A DNA stretch of 64,000 nucleotides from an uncultured Sulfitobacter sp. (lineage in GTDB: Bacteria > Pseudomonadota > Alphaproteobacteria > Rhodobacterales > Rhodobacteraceae): contig CAJJCJ010000008.1 in the NCBI GenBank assembly GCA_905182645.1, positions 168,857 to 232,856 of the forward strand. Reading direction: 5' to 3'. The number at the start of each line of letters is the position of its first letter. The stretch's first letter is position 1. The notes beneath the pieces are model-generated. The model ran no database searches. It was given only the letters and a program-made list of their open reading frames with translations, and was not told where the DNA came from. Made by a program: the position numbers and the translations under genes. This document shows, piece by piece, positions 21,280 through 33,939 of this stretch.

Positions 21280-21871
21280 CCTCGTCGTAGGCTGCAAATT
21301 CAAGCGGTTTGGCGGCGCGCAGATGTGCCTCTACCTCTGGGTCAATCACAGTGGGGATTGTCGGGGACACATTGAGCTGTTTGAGCGTGATTGTTGTATC
21401 CAGCCGCTGCTCGAGGAATGCGATCAAAGCGGGTTGATGCTCGTAAGCGAACAGGTGGGTCGTCGCCCGTTTCCCGTGATGATCAAATACAAAAGCCGAC
21501 TGCGATCCAACGGCGGCAAACGCCGCCGGATCATCCTTGCAATATTCCAGCACAAATTCATTGAATTTGACGTTCCGTGTGCTGTTTTCATGACCAACGA
21601 GGGAATGACGGTTGCGGTACCTATACCAGCTCGACCGCCATTCAACAGGGTGCCGAATGACGGCGATTGTCTCAGGATTCTTACCGCCAGCCTTTTCAAA
21701 CATGGGCAGTAAGAATCGCCCGTAGCGTTAAAGTGGTGCATGTTTGATCTGAGGCGGCTCACGCAATACCATTGCGGCATGCGGCGCTAACGCGCCTTCT
21801 ATAGCTGTTGTTCCCGTTTTAGGAACGGCGAGGAAAACAAGGTTTTCTTTCAGAAAACAAGCATTTGGCAG
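21260..21871 (-). pseudogene. Sulfotransferase-family protein with in-frame TAA
   Basis: ENLVFLAVPKTGTTAIEGALAPHA (PAPS-binding P-loop) reads through KHAPL-TAA-RYGRFLLPMFEKAGG into IAVIRHPVEWRSSWYRYR in the same frame; stop at 21728-21730. 5' end uncertain. Confidence 0.7.
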
Positions 21872-21993
21872 GCTCCATTGATGTTCTTGTCGTGTATATC
21901 TAACCGATAAACAGATTATTAACCACTGTTGACCGATTATGAATGTAGAAGATTTTGGTTGCAATGTTCTCTTTTTGGTCTCATTGGTTACGA

Positions 21994-22008
21994 GAACAGA
22001 AGCGGAAC
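21994..22008 (+). promoter_or_regulatory. LexA/SOS box upstream of recA
   Basis: GAACAGAAGCGGAAC = GAAC-N7-GAAC, the alphaproteobacterial SOS box, 50 nt before recA. Confidence 0.85.
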
Positions 22009-22057
22009 AAAGCAGTAATTGTCGCCCCTCGCGGTGTGTGGAATAAGGACATAAATA

Positions 22058-23137
22058 ATGGCAACGGCAGAGCTCTTGAAAATGACAGACAAAAAGACAG
22101 CGGATAAAGAAAAGGCGCTTGAAAGCGCATTGGCGCAGATCGAGCGTCAATTTGGCAAGGGCTCTATTATGAAGCTTGGTGGTCAAAACCAGATGCCAGC
22201 CATTGATGCGACGTCGACCGGGTCGATCGGTTTGGATATCGCGCTTGGTATTGGTGGCTTGCCCAAAGGCCGCGTGATTGAAATTTACGGACCTGAATCG
22301 TCTGGGAAGACGACCCTGACGCTGCACGTTATTGCGGAAGAGCAGAAAAAGGGTGGCGTTTGTGCGTTTGTTGACGCCGAGCATGCGCTGGACCCGACAT
22401 ATGCGAAAAAGCTGGGTGTAAACTTAGAAGAATTACTAATTTCGCAGCCAGACACAGGCGAGCAGGGGCTTGAGATCGTTGATACGCTGGTGCGGTCTGG
22501 TGCCGTGTCGTTGGTCGTGGTCGATTCCGTGGCTGCGTTAACGCCAAAGTCCGAGCTTGAGGGCGACATGGGCGACTATTCAGTTGGTGTGCATGCCCGT
22601 TTGATGTCGCAGGCGATGCGCAAACTGACCGGATCGATCAACCGCTCAGGCTGTATGGTGATTTTCATCAACCAAATCCGGATGAAGATTGGCGTTATGT
22701 TTGGATCGCCCGAAACAACAACCGGCGGCAACGCGTTAAAGTTTTATGCATCCGTGCGCTTGGATATTCGCCGCATTGGTTCGTTGAAAGACCGCGATGA
22801 AGTCGTCGGTAACGCTACCCGAGTGAAGGTTGTGAAGAACAAAGTTGCCCCGCCGTTCAAGCAGGTAGAATTCGACATCATGTTTGGCGAAGGTATTTCC
22901 AAGAACGGTGAGCTTTTGGACATGGGTGTTAAAGGCGGGATCGTTGAGAAATCTGGATCTTGGTACAGCTACGGTGACGAACGTATTGGCCAAGGACGTG
23001 AAAACTCTAAGGTGTTTTTGAAAGAAAACCCTGCAATTGCGGATGAGATCGAAGATAAGATCCGCGCGTCGCACGGGTTGGACTTTGATTTGGACAACAC
23101 GTCGGACAAAGACGATGCGAGCATGCTGGAGGATTGA
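22058..23137 (+). CDS. recA: Recombinase A
   Basis: [27 protein letters not shown]; full-length RecA. Confidence 0.98.
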   Translation: MATAELLKMTDKKTADKEKALESALAQIERQFGKGSIMKLGGQNQMPAIDATSTGSIGLDIALGIGGLPKGRVIEIYGPESSGKTTLTLHVIAEEQKKGGVCAFVDAEHALDPTYAKKLGVNLEELLISQPDTGEQGLEIVDTLVRSGAVSLVVVDSVAALTPKSELEGDMGDYSVGVHARLMSQAMRKLTGSINRSGCMVIFINQIRMKIGVMFGSPETTTGGNALKFYASVRLDIRRIGSLKDRDEVVGNATRVKVVKNKVAPPFKQVEFDIMFGEGISKNGELLDMGVKGGIVEKSGSWYSYGDERIGQGRENSKVFLKENPAIADEIEDKIRASHGLDFDLDNTSDKDDASMLED

Positions 23138-23158
23138 TCCACAGCACTTGAATTTTGA

Positions 23159-23190
23159 GGGCGCCCTGCACAAGCACGGCGCCCTTTTTT
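23159..23190 (+). terminator. Rho-independent terminator after recA
   Basis: GGGCGCC-N12-GGCGCCC-TTTTTT. Confidence 0.85.
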
Positions 23191-23261
23191 ATGATCTGTG
23201 GACACTGCGGGGCGGGGCGGGTATTTCTGAGCTAACAGTTTTTTGAACCCGAAAGCCCGCC

Positions 23262-25913
23262 ATGACAAGTCTTTCTGACATACGCTCCACGTTCCTTGAT
23301 TTTTACAAACGCAATGGCCACGAGGTTGTCGCGTCAAGCCCGCTGGTCCCGCGCAATGATCCCACATTGATGTTCACAAACTCGGGCATGGTCCAGTTTA
23401 AGAACCTTTTTACCGGTGTAGAAACGCGCGACTATAAACGGGCGACGTCCGCCCAGAAATGTGTCCGCGCTGGGGGCAAGCATAACGACCTTGATAACGT
23501 CGGATATACCGCCCGCCACCACACGTTTTTCGAGATGATGGGCAACTTTAGCTTTGGTGATTATTTTAAGGAACAGGCGATTACCTATGCTTGGGAAATG
23601 GTCACCAAGGAATTTGGCATTAATAAAGATCGTTTGATTGTAACGGTTTACCACACAGACGACGAGGCGTTTAATCTTTGGAAAAAGATTGGTGTCCCTG
23701 AAGACCGGATCATTCGTATTGGGACGTTGGATAATTTCTGGCAGATGGGCCCAACGGGACCGTGCGGCCCATGCACCGAGATTTTCTATGATCACGGCGC
23801 GCATATTCCGGGTGATCGCCCCGGTACCCCCGATGAAGACGGTGATCGCTTTATTGAAATTTGGAACGTCGTGTTCATGCAAAATGAACAGTATGAAGAC
23901 GGATCGATGACCGCACTTGATATGCAGTCTATTGATACTGGTATGGGGCTGGAACGTGTCGCGGCGTTGTTGCAGGGCAGCCATGATAACTATGACACTG
24001 ATCTGTTTCGCGCATTGATGGAAGCGTCCGGTCATGCGACGTCTAGTGATCCGTTTGGTGATCAAAACGTGCATCACCGAGTGATTGCCGACCATTTGCG
24101 GTCAACATCGTTCCTGATTGCTGAAGGGGTGCTGCCGTCGAATGAAGGTCGCGGTTACGTGCTGCGCCGCATTATGCGCCGTGCGATGCGTCACGCGCAT
24201 TTATTGGGGGCAAAAGATCCGGTTATGCACCGTTTGGTCAGCTCGCTTGTGCAGCAGATGGGTGCTGCTTATCCTGAATTGGGACAGGGCCAGCGTTTGA
24301 TCGAAGAGACGTTGCTAAACGAAGAGGTTCGTTTCAAACAGACGCTTGATCGTGGTCTAAAGCTGTTGGATGACGAAGTGTCTGGTCTTGCTGATGGGGC
24401 TGCATTGTCTGGTGCTGCGGCGTTCAAGTTATATGATACATTTGGTTTTCCGCTTGATTTGACTCAAGATGCGCTGCGCGAACAGGGCCGCGCGGTTGAT
24501 ACCGACGGGTTTAACACTGCCATGGCTGCGCAAAAGGCCAAGGCGCGGGCCGCGTGGTCTGGTACAGGTGCGTCGGCGGATGCGAGCGTTTGGTTCGAGA
24601 TTGCCGATGCCACAGGTCCGACAGATTTCTTGGGCTATGACACGTTGAATGCCGAAGGTCAGATTGCCGCGATTGTGCAGAATGGCAAGCCAGTTGATGC
24701 GGCAACGGGCGAGGTATCAATCATTTTGAACCAAACTCCGTTTTATGCGGAATCTGGCGGCCAAGTTGGCGATGCGGGCATTCTGCGGACAGACGGCGCG
24801 GTTGTGACTATTACCGACACCAAAAAGGTTGAAGGGTTGTTCATTCATATCGGCACTGTGACTGAAGGTCAGATTTCATTGGGGCAGGGTGCCGAGTTGC
24901 GCGTTGATCCTATCCGCCGTGCGAATGTGCAAGCAAATCATTCTGTTACGCACCTGTTGAACGAGGCGCTGCGCAATGCGTTGGGCGACCATATTGCGCA
25001 GCGAGGATCGTTGAACGCACCCGATCGGCTGCGGTTTGATTTCAGCCATGGCAAGCCTGTTAGTGCCGTTGAATTGGGTGCTGTGCAGGACGAAGTGAAC
25101 GCGATGATCCGTCAAAATGACACCGTTCAAACCCGTATTATGACCCCCGATGATGCCCGTGCGATGGGTGCGCAGGCGTTGTTTGGTGAAAAATACGGCG
25201 ATGAAGTGCGTGTTGTGTCGATGGGCCAACTGGCCGGATCGGGCAAAGGGTCTGATGGATCGACCTATAGTCTTGAGCTTTGCGGTGGTACGCATGTTGC
25301 CCGTTTGGGCGAGATTGGCGCGTTTGTTTTACTTGGCGATAGTGCGTCAAGCGCGGGTGTCCGTCGGATTGAAGCGCTGACGGGCAAGGCGGCTTTGGAT
25401 CATATGGCGGATCAAAGTGGGCGGTTGGCTGAGGTTGCGGGTTTGTTGAAAGCCCCTGTGGCTGAGGTCGCTGAACGCGTGAAAACCTTAATGGATGAGC
25501 GCAAAGCACTGACCAATGATATTGCGCAGTTGCGCCGCGAGCTTGCGATGTCGGGTGGCACCAAGGCCGAGGTTGCTGTGCAGATTGTCAACGGCGTGCC
25601 GTTTCAAGCCCAAGTTTTGCAAGGTGTGACTGGCAAGGATTTGCCCGCGCTGATTGATGAAATGAAATCGCAGATGGGTAGTGGTGCTGTATTGTTGATT
25701 GCCGATACTGGTGGCAAGGCTGCGATTGCCACGGGTGTTACGGCCGATCTGATCGACAAGGTGTCTGCGGTTGATCTGCTGCGTGCGGCGGTTCCTGCGT
25801 TGGGTGGCAAAGGCGGCGGTGGCCGTGCTGATATGGCCCAAGGTGGGGGCGCGTCTGCAGACGGTGCAGATCAAGCGATTGCTGATGCGAAAACTTATTT
25901 GGAGGGATTATAA
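23262..25913 (+). CDS. alaS: Alanyl-tRNA synthetase
   Basis: [36 protein letters not shown]; full length. Confidence 0.97.
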   Translation: MTSLSDIRSTFLDFYKRNGHEVVASSPLVPRNDPTLMFTNSGMVQFKNLFTGVETRDYKRATSAQKCVRAGGKHNDLDNVGYTARHHTFFEMMGNFSFGDYFKEQAITYAWEMVTKEFGINKDRLIVTVYHTDDEAFNLWKKIGVPEDRIIRIGTLDNFWQMGPTGPCGPCTEIFYDHGAHIPGDRPGTPDEDGDRFIEIWNVVFMQNEQYEDGSMTALDMQSIDTGMGLERVAALLQGSHDNYDTDLFRALMEASGHATSSDPFGDQNVHHRVIADHLRSTSFLIAEGVLPSNEGRGYVLRRIMRRAMRHAHLLGAKDPVMHRLVSSLVQQMGAAYPELGQGQRLIEETLLNEEVRFKQTLDRGLKLLDDEVSGLADGAALSGAAAFKLYDTFGFPLDLTQDALREQGRAVDTDGFNTAMAAQKAKARAAWSGTGASADASVWFEIADATGPTDFLGYDTLNAEGQIAAIVQNGKPVDAATGEVSIILNQTPFYAESGGQVGDAGILRTDGAVVTITDTKKVEGLFIHIGTVTEGQISLGQGAELRVDPIRRANVQANHSVTHLLNEALRNALGDHIAQRGSLNAPDRLRFDFSHGKPVSAVELGAVQDEVNAMIRQNDTVQTRIMTPDDARAMGAQALFGEKYGDEVRVVSMGQLAGSGKGSDGSTYSLELCGGTHVARLGEIGAFVLLGDSASSAGVRRIEALTGKAALDHMADQSGRLAEVAGLLKAPVAEVAERVKTLMDERKALTNDIAQLRRELAMSGGTKAEVAVQIVNGVPFQAQVLQGVTGKDLPALIDEMKSQMGSGAVLLIADTGGKAAIATGVTADLIDKVSAVDLLRAAVPALGGKGGGGRADMAQGGGASADGADQAIADAKTYLEGL

Positions 25914-25915
25914 TA

Positions 25916-26200
25916 ATGACCGCACTTTGGATTGCGCACGTCACGGTGAGTGACGAGGCGGCTTACGGCGAATATGCGAAGCGTGCGACTGTTGCGATTG
26001 CTGATCACGGCGGGGTTTTCTTGGCGCGAGGTGGGGCGTTTGAACAGTTGGAAGGGCTCTCCCGTCCACGCAATGTGGTCGCACGATTTGCAAGCCTAAG
26101 CGCTGCCCATGACTGTTATAATTCACCCGCATATCAAGAGGCACTTGGCTTTGCGAAAGGTGCAAGCCAGCGCGAATTGGTCATCGTTGAAGAGATTTAG
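25916..26200 (+). CDS. DUF1330 domain protein
   Basis: ALWIAHVTVSDEAAYGEYAKRA...FLARGGAFEQLEG; DUF1330 fold signature. Confidence 0.8.
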   Translation: MTALWIAHVTVSDEAAYGEYAKRATVAIADHGGVFLARGGAFEQLEGLSRPRNVVARFASLSAAHDCYNSPAYQEALGFAKGASQRELVIVEEI

Positions 26201-26247
26201 GTCAAAAAAGCTACGCGAATTGCGTGGCGTTGTTGCGATAGATACAA

Positions 26248-26280
26248 AAAAGGCGCGACCCATAGTCTGGGTTGCGCCTA
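26248..26280. terminator. Bidirectional terminator between DUF1330 and typA
   Basis: AGGCGCGACCCA-TAGTC-TGGGTTGCGCCT flanked by A-run and T-rich sequence; convergent genes. Confidence 0.7.
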
Positions 26281-26283
26281 ATT

Positions 26284-28104
26284 TTATTTTGCAGACCGTG
26301 AATTACGCTTACGCTCGTGTGGATCAAGGAAGCGCTTGCGCAACCGGATCGCGTTTGGCGTGACTTCAACCAATTCATCGTCGTCGATGTAAGCAATCGC
26401 CTGTTCGAGCGACATCGTTACCGGCGTGGTCAAACGCACCGCTTCGTCGGTACCGGATGCACGCACGTTGGTCAGCTGCTTGCCCTTCAAAGGGTTCACA
26501 TCAAGGTCGTTTTCGCGGCTGTGTTCGCCAATGATCATGCCTTCGTAGACAGGGGCTTGCGCGCCGATGAACATGCGACCGCGATCTTCCAGTTTCCAGA
26601 GCGCGAAGGATACGGATACGCCGCTGCCCATCGAGATCAGAACGCCTTGACGCCGACCTTGGATGGCACCTTTGTAAGGAACCGTGCCGTGGAACAGGCG
26701 GTTCAAAACGCCGGAGCCGCGTGTGTCTGTCAGAAATTCACCGTGATAGCCGATCAGACCGCGCGATGGGACCAGCGCGATGATGCGTGTCTTGCCTGCA
26801 CCAGCTGGCTTCATTTCCATCAGCTCGCCTTTGCGTGGGCCAGTGATTTTTTCGACAACAGAGCCAGTGTATTCGTCATCAACGTCGATGGTGACTTCTT
26901 CGACGGGTTCGTGGCGCACACCGTCAACTTCTGTGAAAATAACCTGCGGGCGCGAAATCGAAAGCTCGAACCCTTCGCGGCGCATGTTTTCGATCAGAAC
27001 GCCCATTTGCAATTCGCCGCGCCCTGAAACCTCGAACGCATCGCCACCGGGGGTGTCTGCTATTTTGATTGCAACGTTGACTTCACATTCTCTGGCCAGA
27101 CGGTCACGGATAATCCGCGACTGGACTTTTTTGCCGTCTTTACCAGCCAGTGGGCTGTCGTTGATTCCGAACGTTACCGTAATGGTTGGCGGGTCAATCG
27201 GCTGCGCAGGCAGGGCCACGTCAATCGACGGATCGCACAATGTGTCGGCAACCGTTGCTTTTGTCATGCCTGCGATTGTGACGATGTCACCAGCCTCGGC
27301 CACGTCGATGCCTGTTTGGCTCAATCCACGGAACGCGAGAATTTTAGAGACGCGGAATTGTTCGATCTTTTCGCCGTCGCGGGTCATGGATTTGATGGTG
27401 TCGCCAGCGCGCAATGTGCCTGCTTCAACGCGGCCGGTTAGAATACGACCGATGAATGGATCGGCTGACAGTGTTGTCGCCAACATCTGGAATTTTTCGT
27501 CGCGGCGCGACAACTGTGCTGGGGCAGGGACGTGCTCGACAATAAGGTCAAACAAAGCATCAAGGTTTTTGCGTGGGCCATCTAGTTCTTTGTCACACCA
27601 GCCAGCGCGGCCAGAGGCGAACATTGTTGGGAAATCAAGTTGGTCGTCGTCTGCTTCAAGTGCTGCGAAAAGGTCGAACACTTCGTTGACCGCATTGTCG
27701 GGGTCGCCGTCTGCTTTGTCGACTTTGTTCACAACAACGATGGGGCGCAGGCCAAGAGCCAGCGCTTTGGACGTTACGAATTTTGTCTGTGGCATCGCGC
27801 CTTCTGCTGCGTCAACGAGCAGCACAACACCGTCGACCATTGACAGGATGCGTTCAACTTCGCCGCCGAAATCTGCGTGGCCTGGAGTGTCAACGATGTT
27901 GATACGGACACCTTTCCATTCAACAGACGTGTTCTTGGCAAGGATGGTAATGCCGCGCTCGCGTTCGATATCGTTGCTGTCCATCGCGCGTTCTTGCGTG
28001 GCTTCGTTTTCACGATACACACCAGATTGCTTTAGAAGTTCATCGACGAGCGTTGTTTTGCCGTGGTCAACGTGGGCGATAATAGCGACGTTACGGATTT
28101 CCAT
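26284..28104 (-). CDS. typA: Translational GTPase TypA/BipA
   Basis: [25 protein letters not shown]; full-length TypA. Confidence 0.97.
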   Translation of the reverse strand: MEIRNVAIIAHVDHGKTTLVDELLKQSGVYRENEATQERAMDSNDIERERGITILAKNTSVEWKGVRINIVDTPGHADFGGEVERILSMVDGVVLLVDAAEGAMPQTKFVTSKALALGLRPIVVVNKVDKADGDPDNAVNEVFDLFAALEADDDQLDFPTMFASGRAGWCDKELDGPRKNLDALFDLIVEHVPAPAQLSRRDEKFQMLATTLSADPFIGRILTGRVEAGTLRAGDTIKSMTRDGEKIEQFRVSKILAFRGLSQTGIDVAEAGDIVTIAGMTKATVADTLCDPSIDVALPAQPIDPPTITVTFGINDSPLAGKDGKKVQSRIIRDRLARECEVNVAIKIADTPGGDAFEVSGRGELQMGVLIENMRREGFELSISRPQVIFTEVDGVRHEPVEEVTIDVDDEYTGSVVEKITGPRKGELMEMKPAGAGKTRIIALVPSRGLIGYHGEFLTDTRGSGVLNRLFHGTVPYKGAIQGRRQGVLISMGSGVSVSFALWKLEDRGRMFIGAQAPVYEGMIIGEHSRENDLDVNPLKGKQLTNVRASGTDEAVRLTTPVTMSLEQAIAYIDDDELVEVTPNAIRLRKRFLDPHERKRNSRSAK

Positions 28105-28221
28105 GAGGTGAGCTTTCTAGCGGTTGGGACGGATGCCGGACTGCGGCAGTTGCGCGCGAATAGCGCGGCAAGCGCTGAAAGGGAAGGGCAAATCCGTAGG
28201 TTGGGTTTTAACCCATCTTTG

Positions 28222-28557
28222 TTAGTGTGTCGCGCTGCTTGAAAACAGGTGGATAACCAGAATTCCCACAAGGATGAGCCCCATGCCAGCAACAGCCGCA
28301 AAATCTAACTTTTGCCCAAAGGCCACAAACCCGATAATCGCAATCATTATGATGCCGACACCCGACCAGAGCGCGTAGGCGATGCCAACTGGAATGACTT
28401 TGAGTGCAAGCGCCATCAGGTAAAAAGACGCGGAATACGAGACGACACATAGTGCCGCCGGCCAAAACTTGGTGAACTGCGCGCTTGCCTGTAGGGCTGT
28501 GGTGCCGATGGTTTCAGCAATGATTGCGAAAACCAAGAAGATATAGTGTTGCGGCAT
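28222..28557 (-). CDS. SMR-family (EmrE/SugE-like) transporter
   Basis: MPQHYIFLVFAIIAETIGTTALQAS..., 4 TM, AYALWSGVGI. Confidence 0.88.
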   Translation of the reverse strand: MPQHYIFLVFAIIAETIGTTALQASAQFTKFWPAALCVVSYSASFYLMALALKVIPVGIAYALWSGVGIIMIAIIGFVAFGQKLDFAAVAGMGLILVGILVIHLFSSSATH

Positions 28558-28655
28558 CTGCCCCCCCGTTATTGCGCCAATACTAGCTGTTAATCGGGGC
28601 ACAAAAAAGGGGCCAGTTTGCACCAGCCCCAATTTCCAGATCGTTTAAAACATAG

Positions 28656-29864
28656 TTACACTGCCGCGTTAAGGTTCTCGTTAATTTTTTCGAGGAAGCC
28701 TTCAGTGGTCAGCCATTTCTGATCGGGGCCGACCAGCAGCGCCAAGTCTTTGGTCATTGAACCAGACTCAACTGTGTTCACGACGATTTTTTCCAATGTT
28801 TCGGCAAAATTCATCAATTGCGTGTTTTCGTCCAGCTTGGCGCGGTGCTTCAATCCACCAGTCCACGCAAAGATCGACGCAATAGAGTTGGTCGATGTCG
28901 CTTGGCCGGCTTGGTGCTGGCGGTAGTGACGTGTCACGGTGCCGTGTGCTGCTTCTGCTTCGACAACTTTCCCGTCTGGCGTCATCAGCAACGATGTCAT
29001 CAAACCAAGCGAGCCAAAGCCCTGCGCGACCGTATCTGACTGCACGTCGCCGTCGTAGTTTTTGCAAGCCCAGACAAAACCGCCGGACCATTTCATCGCC
29101 GCAGCAACCATGTCGTCGATCAAGCGGTGCTCATATGTGATGCCAGCCGCTTTGAACTTATCTGCGAATTCTTCTTCAAACACCTTGGCGAACAGACCTT
29201 TGAAACGACCGTCATAGGCCTTTAAGATTGTATTCTTAGTGGACAGGTACACGGGCCAGCCCATTTTTAGCCCATAGTTCATCGATGCACGCGCAAAGTC
29301 GATGATCGAGCTGTCGAGGTTATACATGCCCATGGCCACACCAGCCGCTGGCGCATCGTAGACAACTTTTTCGATAACATTGCCGTCTTCGCCAACAAAT
29401 TTCATTGTAAGTTGACCTGGGCCAGGCATCAAGAAATCGGTTGCTTTATACTGGTCACCAAATGCGTGACGCCCAATGACTATCGGTTGCGTCCAACCCG
29501 GCACAAGGCGCGGGACGTTTGAGCAGATGATCGGCGCACGGAACACAACACCGCCAAGGATGTTCCGGATTGTGCCGTTTGGTGAACGCCACATTTCCTT
29601 GAGGCTGAATTCTTCAACCCGCTGCTCATCAGGTGTGATTGTCGCACATTTGACCCCAACGCCGTATTTCTGGATCGCATGCGCCGCGTCGATTGTGATC
29701 TGGTCATTAGTCTCGTCACGGACTTCCATGGCGAGGTCGTAATACTTTAGATCAACGTCCAGATAGGGCAGGATTAGCTTTTGCTTGATAAAATCCCAAA
29801 TGATGCGTGTCATTTCATCGCCGTCGAGTTCGACGATGGGGTTTGCTACCTTAATCTTTGACAT
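28656..29864 (-). CDS. icd: NADP-dependent isocitrate dehydrogenase
   Basis: [29 protein letters not shown]; full-length. Confidence 0.96.
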   Translation of the reverse strand: MSKIKVANPIVELDGDEMTRIIWDFIKQKLILPYLDVDLKYYDLAMEVRDETNDQITIDAAHAIQKYGVGVKCATITPDEQRVEEFSLKEMWRSPNGTIRNILGGVVFRAPIICSNVPRLVPGWTQPIVIGRHAFGDQYKATDFLMPGPGQLTMKFVGEDGNVIEKVVYDAPAAGVAMGMYNLDSSIIDFARASMNYGLKMGWPVYLSTKNTILKAYDGRFKGLFAKVFEEEFADKFKAAGITYEHRLIDDMVAAAMKWSGGFVWACKNYDGDVQSDTVAQGFGSLGLMTSLLMTPDGKVVEAEAAHGTVTRHYRQHQAGQATSTNSIASIFAWTGGLKHRAKLDENTQLMNFAETLEKIVVNTVESGSMTKDLALLVGPDQKWLTTEGFLEKINENLNAAV

Positions 29865-30214
29865 TGTTTGTCTCCGGTTACTAATCTGTCCGCTCCATAG
29901 CGTAATACGTAAGTCGAGAACAGACTGTATACCGTTGTATGCTGAATATTTTTAATACGAGGTGAGATTTACCATATTGTCGTTCCAACCTGCGCCCACA
30001 AACGCCTTTGGATCTATGCTGTCCACCGCGTGACCAAAAAGGTGCCCTTCGAATGGGACCGCTATGACGGCCGCGACGCAAATCTCGGAATGGCCCGGCA
30101 GGTGAAGATTGGCCAAATTGGAGCGCACGTCATGACGAAACAAGTTAGGGCACTGATCTCAACTGGCAGCGTCGCGCTGCAAGGGTGTCGTGCTGAGGAA
30201 CTGTAGAAATCACC

Positions 30215-30288
30215 TAGGGGATGAGGGACTTGAACCCCCAACCAAAGCGTTATGAGCGCTCTGCTCTAACCAATTGAGCTAATCCCCC
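30215..30288 (-). tRNA. tRNA with CAU anticodon (Met or Ile2)
   Basis: GGGGGATTAGCTCAATTGGTTAGAGCAGAGCGCTCATAACGCTTTGGTTGGGGGTTCAAGTCCCTCATCCCCTA; anticodon loop CTCATAA; G1-U72 pair and no encoded CCA. Confidence 0.85.
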
Positions 30289-30465
30289 CAGGAGTGAGCG
30301 CGTCTTACAACATGTTCGCAGCGCCGCCAAGGGTAGTATGGCCCAAAAAGACGAGCCAACCACCGTCGTTTGTGGATTTTTTGCGCAGACGCGTGTCGAC
30401 ACCGTTGCGCGGCGTATCCCCTTGGGGTAGCTGATGGCTGAATTTGGCTCTTTGGGGGATGCACA

Positions 30466-31518
30466 ATGACCAATGATGGGACCAAAACTGGCCTGACATA
30501 CGCCGACGCAGGCGTTGACATCGACGCGGGTAATTCGCTGATTGAGCGGATCAAACCTGCGGCTAAGCGCACGGCGCGGACGGGTGTAATGGCTGGGCTT
30601 GGCGGCTTTGGCGCGCTATTTGATTTGAAAGGCGCGGGATACAACGATCCGATCTTGGTTGCGGCCACGGACGGAGTCGGCACCAAGCTGCGTATCGCGA
30701 TTGATACTGGCAATGTCGACACAATTGGGATTGATCTGGTGGCCATGTGCGTCAACGATCTGGTGTGCCAAGGCGCGGAACCCTTGTTTTTCCTTGATTA
30801 TTTTGCTACTGGAAAATTGGATATTGAAGACGCCACCCGCATTATCAACGGTATCGCTGCAGGGTGTGAAGCATCCGGATGCGCGCTGATTGGTGGTGAA
30901 ACGGCTGAAATGCCGGGCATGTATCATGATGGTGATTTTGACCTTGCTGGTTTTGCAGTTGGCGCGATGGAACGTGGCGCTGACCTGCCAGCGGGTGTTG
31001 TTGAAGGCGACGTTTTGATAGGTCTTGCATCTGATGGGGTGCATTCCAACGGGTATTCGCTAGTGCGCCGCATTGTTGACGTATCTGGCCTTGGTTGGGC
31101 CGACGATGCGCCGTTTGCGGATGGCCCATTGGGGGCTGCTTTGCTGACGCCAACCCGTCTGTATGTGAAATCGACGTTGTCTGCGATTAAACATGGCGGT
31201 GTTCACGCCTTGGCCCATATCACCGGCGGTGGTCTGACTGAAAACCTGCCACGCGTTTTGCCCGAAGGATTGGGCGCGCAGATTGATTTGAACGCTTGGG
31301 AGTTGCCGCCTGTATTTAAATGGTTGGCTGCGACGGGCGGTATCGTCGAATCCGAGATGTTGAAGACGTTTAACTCCGGCATCGGCATGGTTTTGTCCGT
31401 TGCCGCGTCTGAGGCTGACGCTGTGACCGCAATTCTGACTGCCGCTGGCGAAAATGTCATGCAAATCGGTACTGTAAAAGCAGGCGAGGGCGTGTCCTAC
31501 ACAGGGTCACTTTTGTGA
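30466..31518 (+). CDS. purM: Phosphoribosylformylglycinamidine cyclo-ligase
   Basis: [37 protein letters not shown]. Confidence 0.96.
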   Translation: MTNDGTKTGLTYADAGVDIDAGNSLIERIKPAAKRTARTGVMAGLGGFGALFDLKGAGYNDPILVAATDGVGTKLRIAIDTGNVDTIGIDLVAMCVNDLVCQGAEPLFFLDYFATGKLDIEDATRIINGIAAGCEASGCALIGGETAEMPGMYHDGDFDLAGFAVGAMERGADLPAGVVEGDVLIGLASDGVHSNGYSLVRRIVDVSGLGWADDAPFADGPLGAALLTPTRLYVKSTLSAIKHGGVHALAHITGGGLTENLPRVLPEGLGAQIDLNAWELPPVFKWLAATGGIVESEMLKTFNSGIGMVLSVAASEADAVTAILTAAGENVMQIGTVKAGEGVSYTGSLL

Positions 31519-32111
31519 CCAAACGGGTTGCTATTCTGATCTCGGGCGGCGGCTCTAATATGATGTCGCTGGTCAAAGATATGAATGGCGACCATCCTTG
31601 CAGACCCTGCATCGTTATTTCCAACGTACCTGATGCAGGTGGGCTAGCAAAGGCCGCGTCTGCGGGCATTGCTACCCTTGCGATTGACCACAAACAGTTT
31701 GGCAAAGATCGCGGCGCGTTTGAAGATGCGGTGCATGATGCTTTGGTAGCCGTTGCGCCTGATATTGTCTGTCTTGCTGGATTTATGCGAATATTGTCGC
31801 CTGAATTCATGGCAAAATGGGATGGCCGGATGCTCAATATCCATCCGTCGCTTTTGCCAAAGTATCGCGGCTTGCATACACACCAACGTGCGATTGACGC
31901 GGGCGACGAATATCATGGCTGCACGGTGCATGAAGTCACTGCCGAACTAGACGGTGGGCCGATATTGGGCCAAGCGCGGATTGTAATTGCGGCAGGTGAT
32001 ACGGCGGATGACTTGGCCGCCAAAGTCCTCCCATTTGAGCATGCGCTATATCCCAAGGTGCTGCGCCGTTTTGCTTCCGGAAAGCGCGATCAAGTTGTTT
32101 TGGGCGTTTAG
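31515..32111 (+). CDS. purN: Phosphoribosylglycinamide formyltransferase
   Basis: [48 protein letters not shown]; overlaps purM stop. Confidence 0.95.
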   Translation: MTKRVAILISGGGSNMMSLVKDMNGDHPCRPCIVISNVPDAGGLAKAASAGIATLAIDHKQFGKDRGAFEDAVHDALVAVAPDIVCLAGFMRILSPEFMAKWDGRMLNIHPSLLPKYRGLHTHQRAIDAGDEYHGCTVHEVTAELDGGPILGQARIVIAAGDTADDLAAKVLPFEHALYPKVLRRFASGKRDQVVLGV

Positions 32112-32180
32112 CTTTTCTTTGTAGGCGTGATCGCGTAGTCATTACGCACAAACATATATGACGCAAAAAACGGGTATTCA

Positions 32181-33338
32181 ATGAAGACGATCACAACGAC
32201 CGACGCACTTGCTGCGTTCTGTGCTGAGGCGGCCAAACGGGCCTATGTGACTGTCGATACAGAGTTTTTGCGAGAACGCACCTATTATTCAAAGCTGTGT
32301 TTGGTCCAGCTTGCGTATCAAGACAGCGATGGTGACGATGCTTGCCTTGTTGACCCATTGGCCGAGGGCCTGTCGTTGGCCCCGCTATATGATCTTTTTG
32401 CCGATGCAGGCGTGGTCAAAGTATTTCATGCAGCCCGTCAGGATCTTGAAATTTTCTTCGTCGATAAAGGTATTATTCCAGCACCGTTGTTTGACACGCA
32501 AGTGGCCGCGATGGTTTGCGGGTTTGGTGAACAGGCCGGATACGAGACACTGGTGCGCAAAATTTGCAAATCTGATCTGGATAAATCGTCACGCTTTACC
32601 GATTGGACACGTCGTCCGTTGACGGATGCGCAGGCGACTTATGCTGTAGGTGACGTGACTTTTCTGCGCGATATTTATGAATATCTGTCGGATCGTTTGG
32701 AAAAATCTGGCCGTAAGAAATGGGTCGCCGAAGAGATGGCTGTCTTAAATGACCCCGCCACTTATCGGGCCGATCCGGACGAAGCGTGGCGCCGCGTGAA
32801 GACACGCACCAATTCGGGTCGTTTCCTTGCCATTGTCCGCGAGCTTGCACGGTTTCGCGAAACTTATGCCCGCGACCGCAATATTCCGCGCAGTCGCGTC
32901 TATAAAGATGACGCCTTGATCGAACTTGCTTCGACCAAGCCGCAGTCCGAACAAGACCTTGGTCGGTCACGGTTGCTTTTGCGCGAGGCCCGTCGTGGCG
33001 ATATCGCCGCTGGTATTATGACTGCGGTGAAGTCTGGATTGGCCGTGCCGAATGATCAGCTTCCGAAAGTGGATCATAGCAGTGTCAAATTGCAGGTTAA
33101 CCCTGCACTTGCTGATCTGTTGCGCGTATTGTTGAAATCCAAGTCTGATAATGAGGATGTTGCTGCCAAGCTTATTGCATCATCAGCCGAATTAGATGCA
33201 TTGGCCGCGGGCGAACGCGACATGAAAGCCATGCGTGGTTGGCGCAAAGAAGTGTTTGGCAACGATGCCATTCTACTTTGTGACGGTAAGGTTGGCTTGG
33301 CTGTTGATGGACAGAAAGTAGTGACTGTCCCGCTTTAA
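32181..33338 (+). CDS. rnd: Ribonuclease D
   Basis: YVTVDTEFLRERTYYSKLCLVQLA, HAARQDLEIF. Confidence 0.93.
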   Translation: MKTITTTDALAAFCAEAAKRAYVTVDTEFLRERTYYSKLCLVQLAYQDSDGDDACLVDPLAEGLSLAPLYDLFADAGVVKVFHAARQDLEIFFVDKGIIPAPLFDTQVAAMVCGFGEQAGYETLVRKICKSDLDKSSRFTDWTRRPLTDAQATYAVGDVTFLRDIYEYLSDRLEKSGRKKWVAEEMAVLNDPATYRADPDEAWRRVKTRTNSGRFLAIVRELARFRETYARDRNIPRSRVYKDDALIELASTKPQSEQDLGRSRLLLREARRGDIAAGIMTAVKSGLAVPNDQLPKVDHSSVKLQVNPALADLLRVLLKSKSDNEDVAAKLIASSAELDALAAGERDMKAMRGWRKEVFGNDAILLCDGKVGLAVDGQKVVTVPL

Positions 33339-33817
33339 CGTGATGCTGATCGCTGGTTTGTCGCGGATTGCACACGAATTGTGCGCACGCCCGCCAAATC
33401 CGCAAATGTTAGTACCCGCGCCACGATGACTTGGCGTGAAAACGCAGAGTTTGTGCCTGCGTTTGCAACGCCTTCAATCCGGAATGCCAACGTCAAAACG
33501 CCACCTTCATTGCTGACTGGAACTAGTTGGGCATTAAACTGACCCTGTGTGCTGGCGATGCCAGTTGCGCGCACGATGGCACCGTTTGGCGTTTTTTCGA
33601 TGGCCAAGCCAGTCACGCTTTGAATGGCGCCGCGACCGTCAACCACACGTGTCGCGCGGTTGGTAGGGACAAGCGGGCGTATTTTGCCCGAAGCCGTCAA
33701 TGGCGCCGATGTCGACTTTCCAAACCAATTAAGTGGGTTCATCCGCGTATCCGCTACGCGGGCGCAACCAGTCACAGCAATAACAGCACAGAGAATTAGG
33801 GGCAGGAATACGCGCAT
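33335..33817 (-). CDS. Predicted lipoprotein, function unknown
   Basis: MRVFLPLILCAVIAVTGCARVADTR lipobox. Confidence 0.7.
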   Translation of the reverse strand: MRVFLPLILCAVIAVTGCARVADTRMNPLNWFGKSTSAPLTASGKIRPLVPTNRATRVVDGRGAIQSVTGLAIEKTPNGAIVRATGIASTQGQFNAQLVPVSNEGGVLTLAFRIEGVANAGTNSAFSRQVIVARVLTFADLAGVRTIRVQSATNQRSASR

Positions 33818-33939
33818 TTTGTTGGCCTTTCGTCAAATCGTCACGTCTTGCGTAACGGATGATGCACCTGTTGAAAAGCATCCTCTGGACGATGCGCCCA
33901 TTCCGACCTAGATCAGTGGTATCAACAGGAGTTTGCACC

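Noticed and set aside
26780-28111. 443-aa plus-strand ORF opposite typA
   Set aside because: Shadow ORF antisense to full-length TypA; low-complexity Ser/Arg composition, no family
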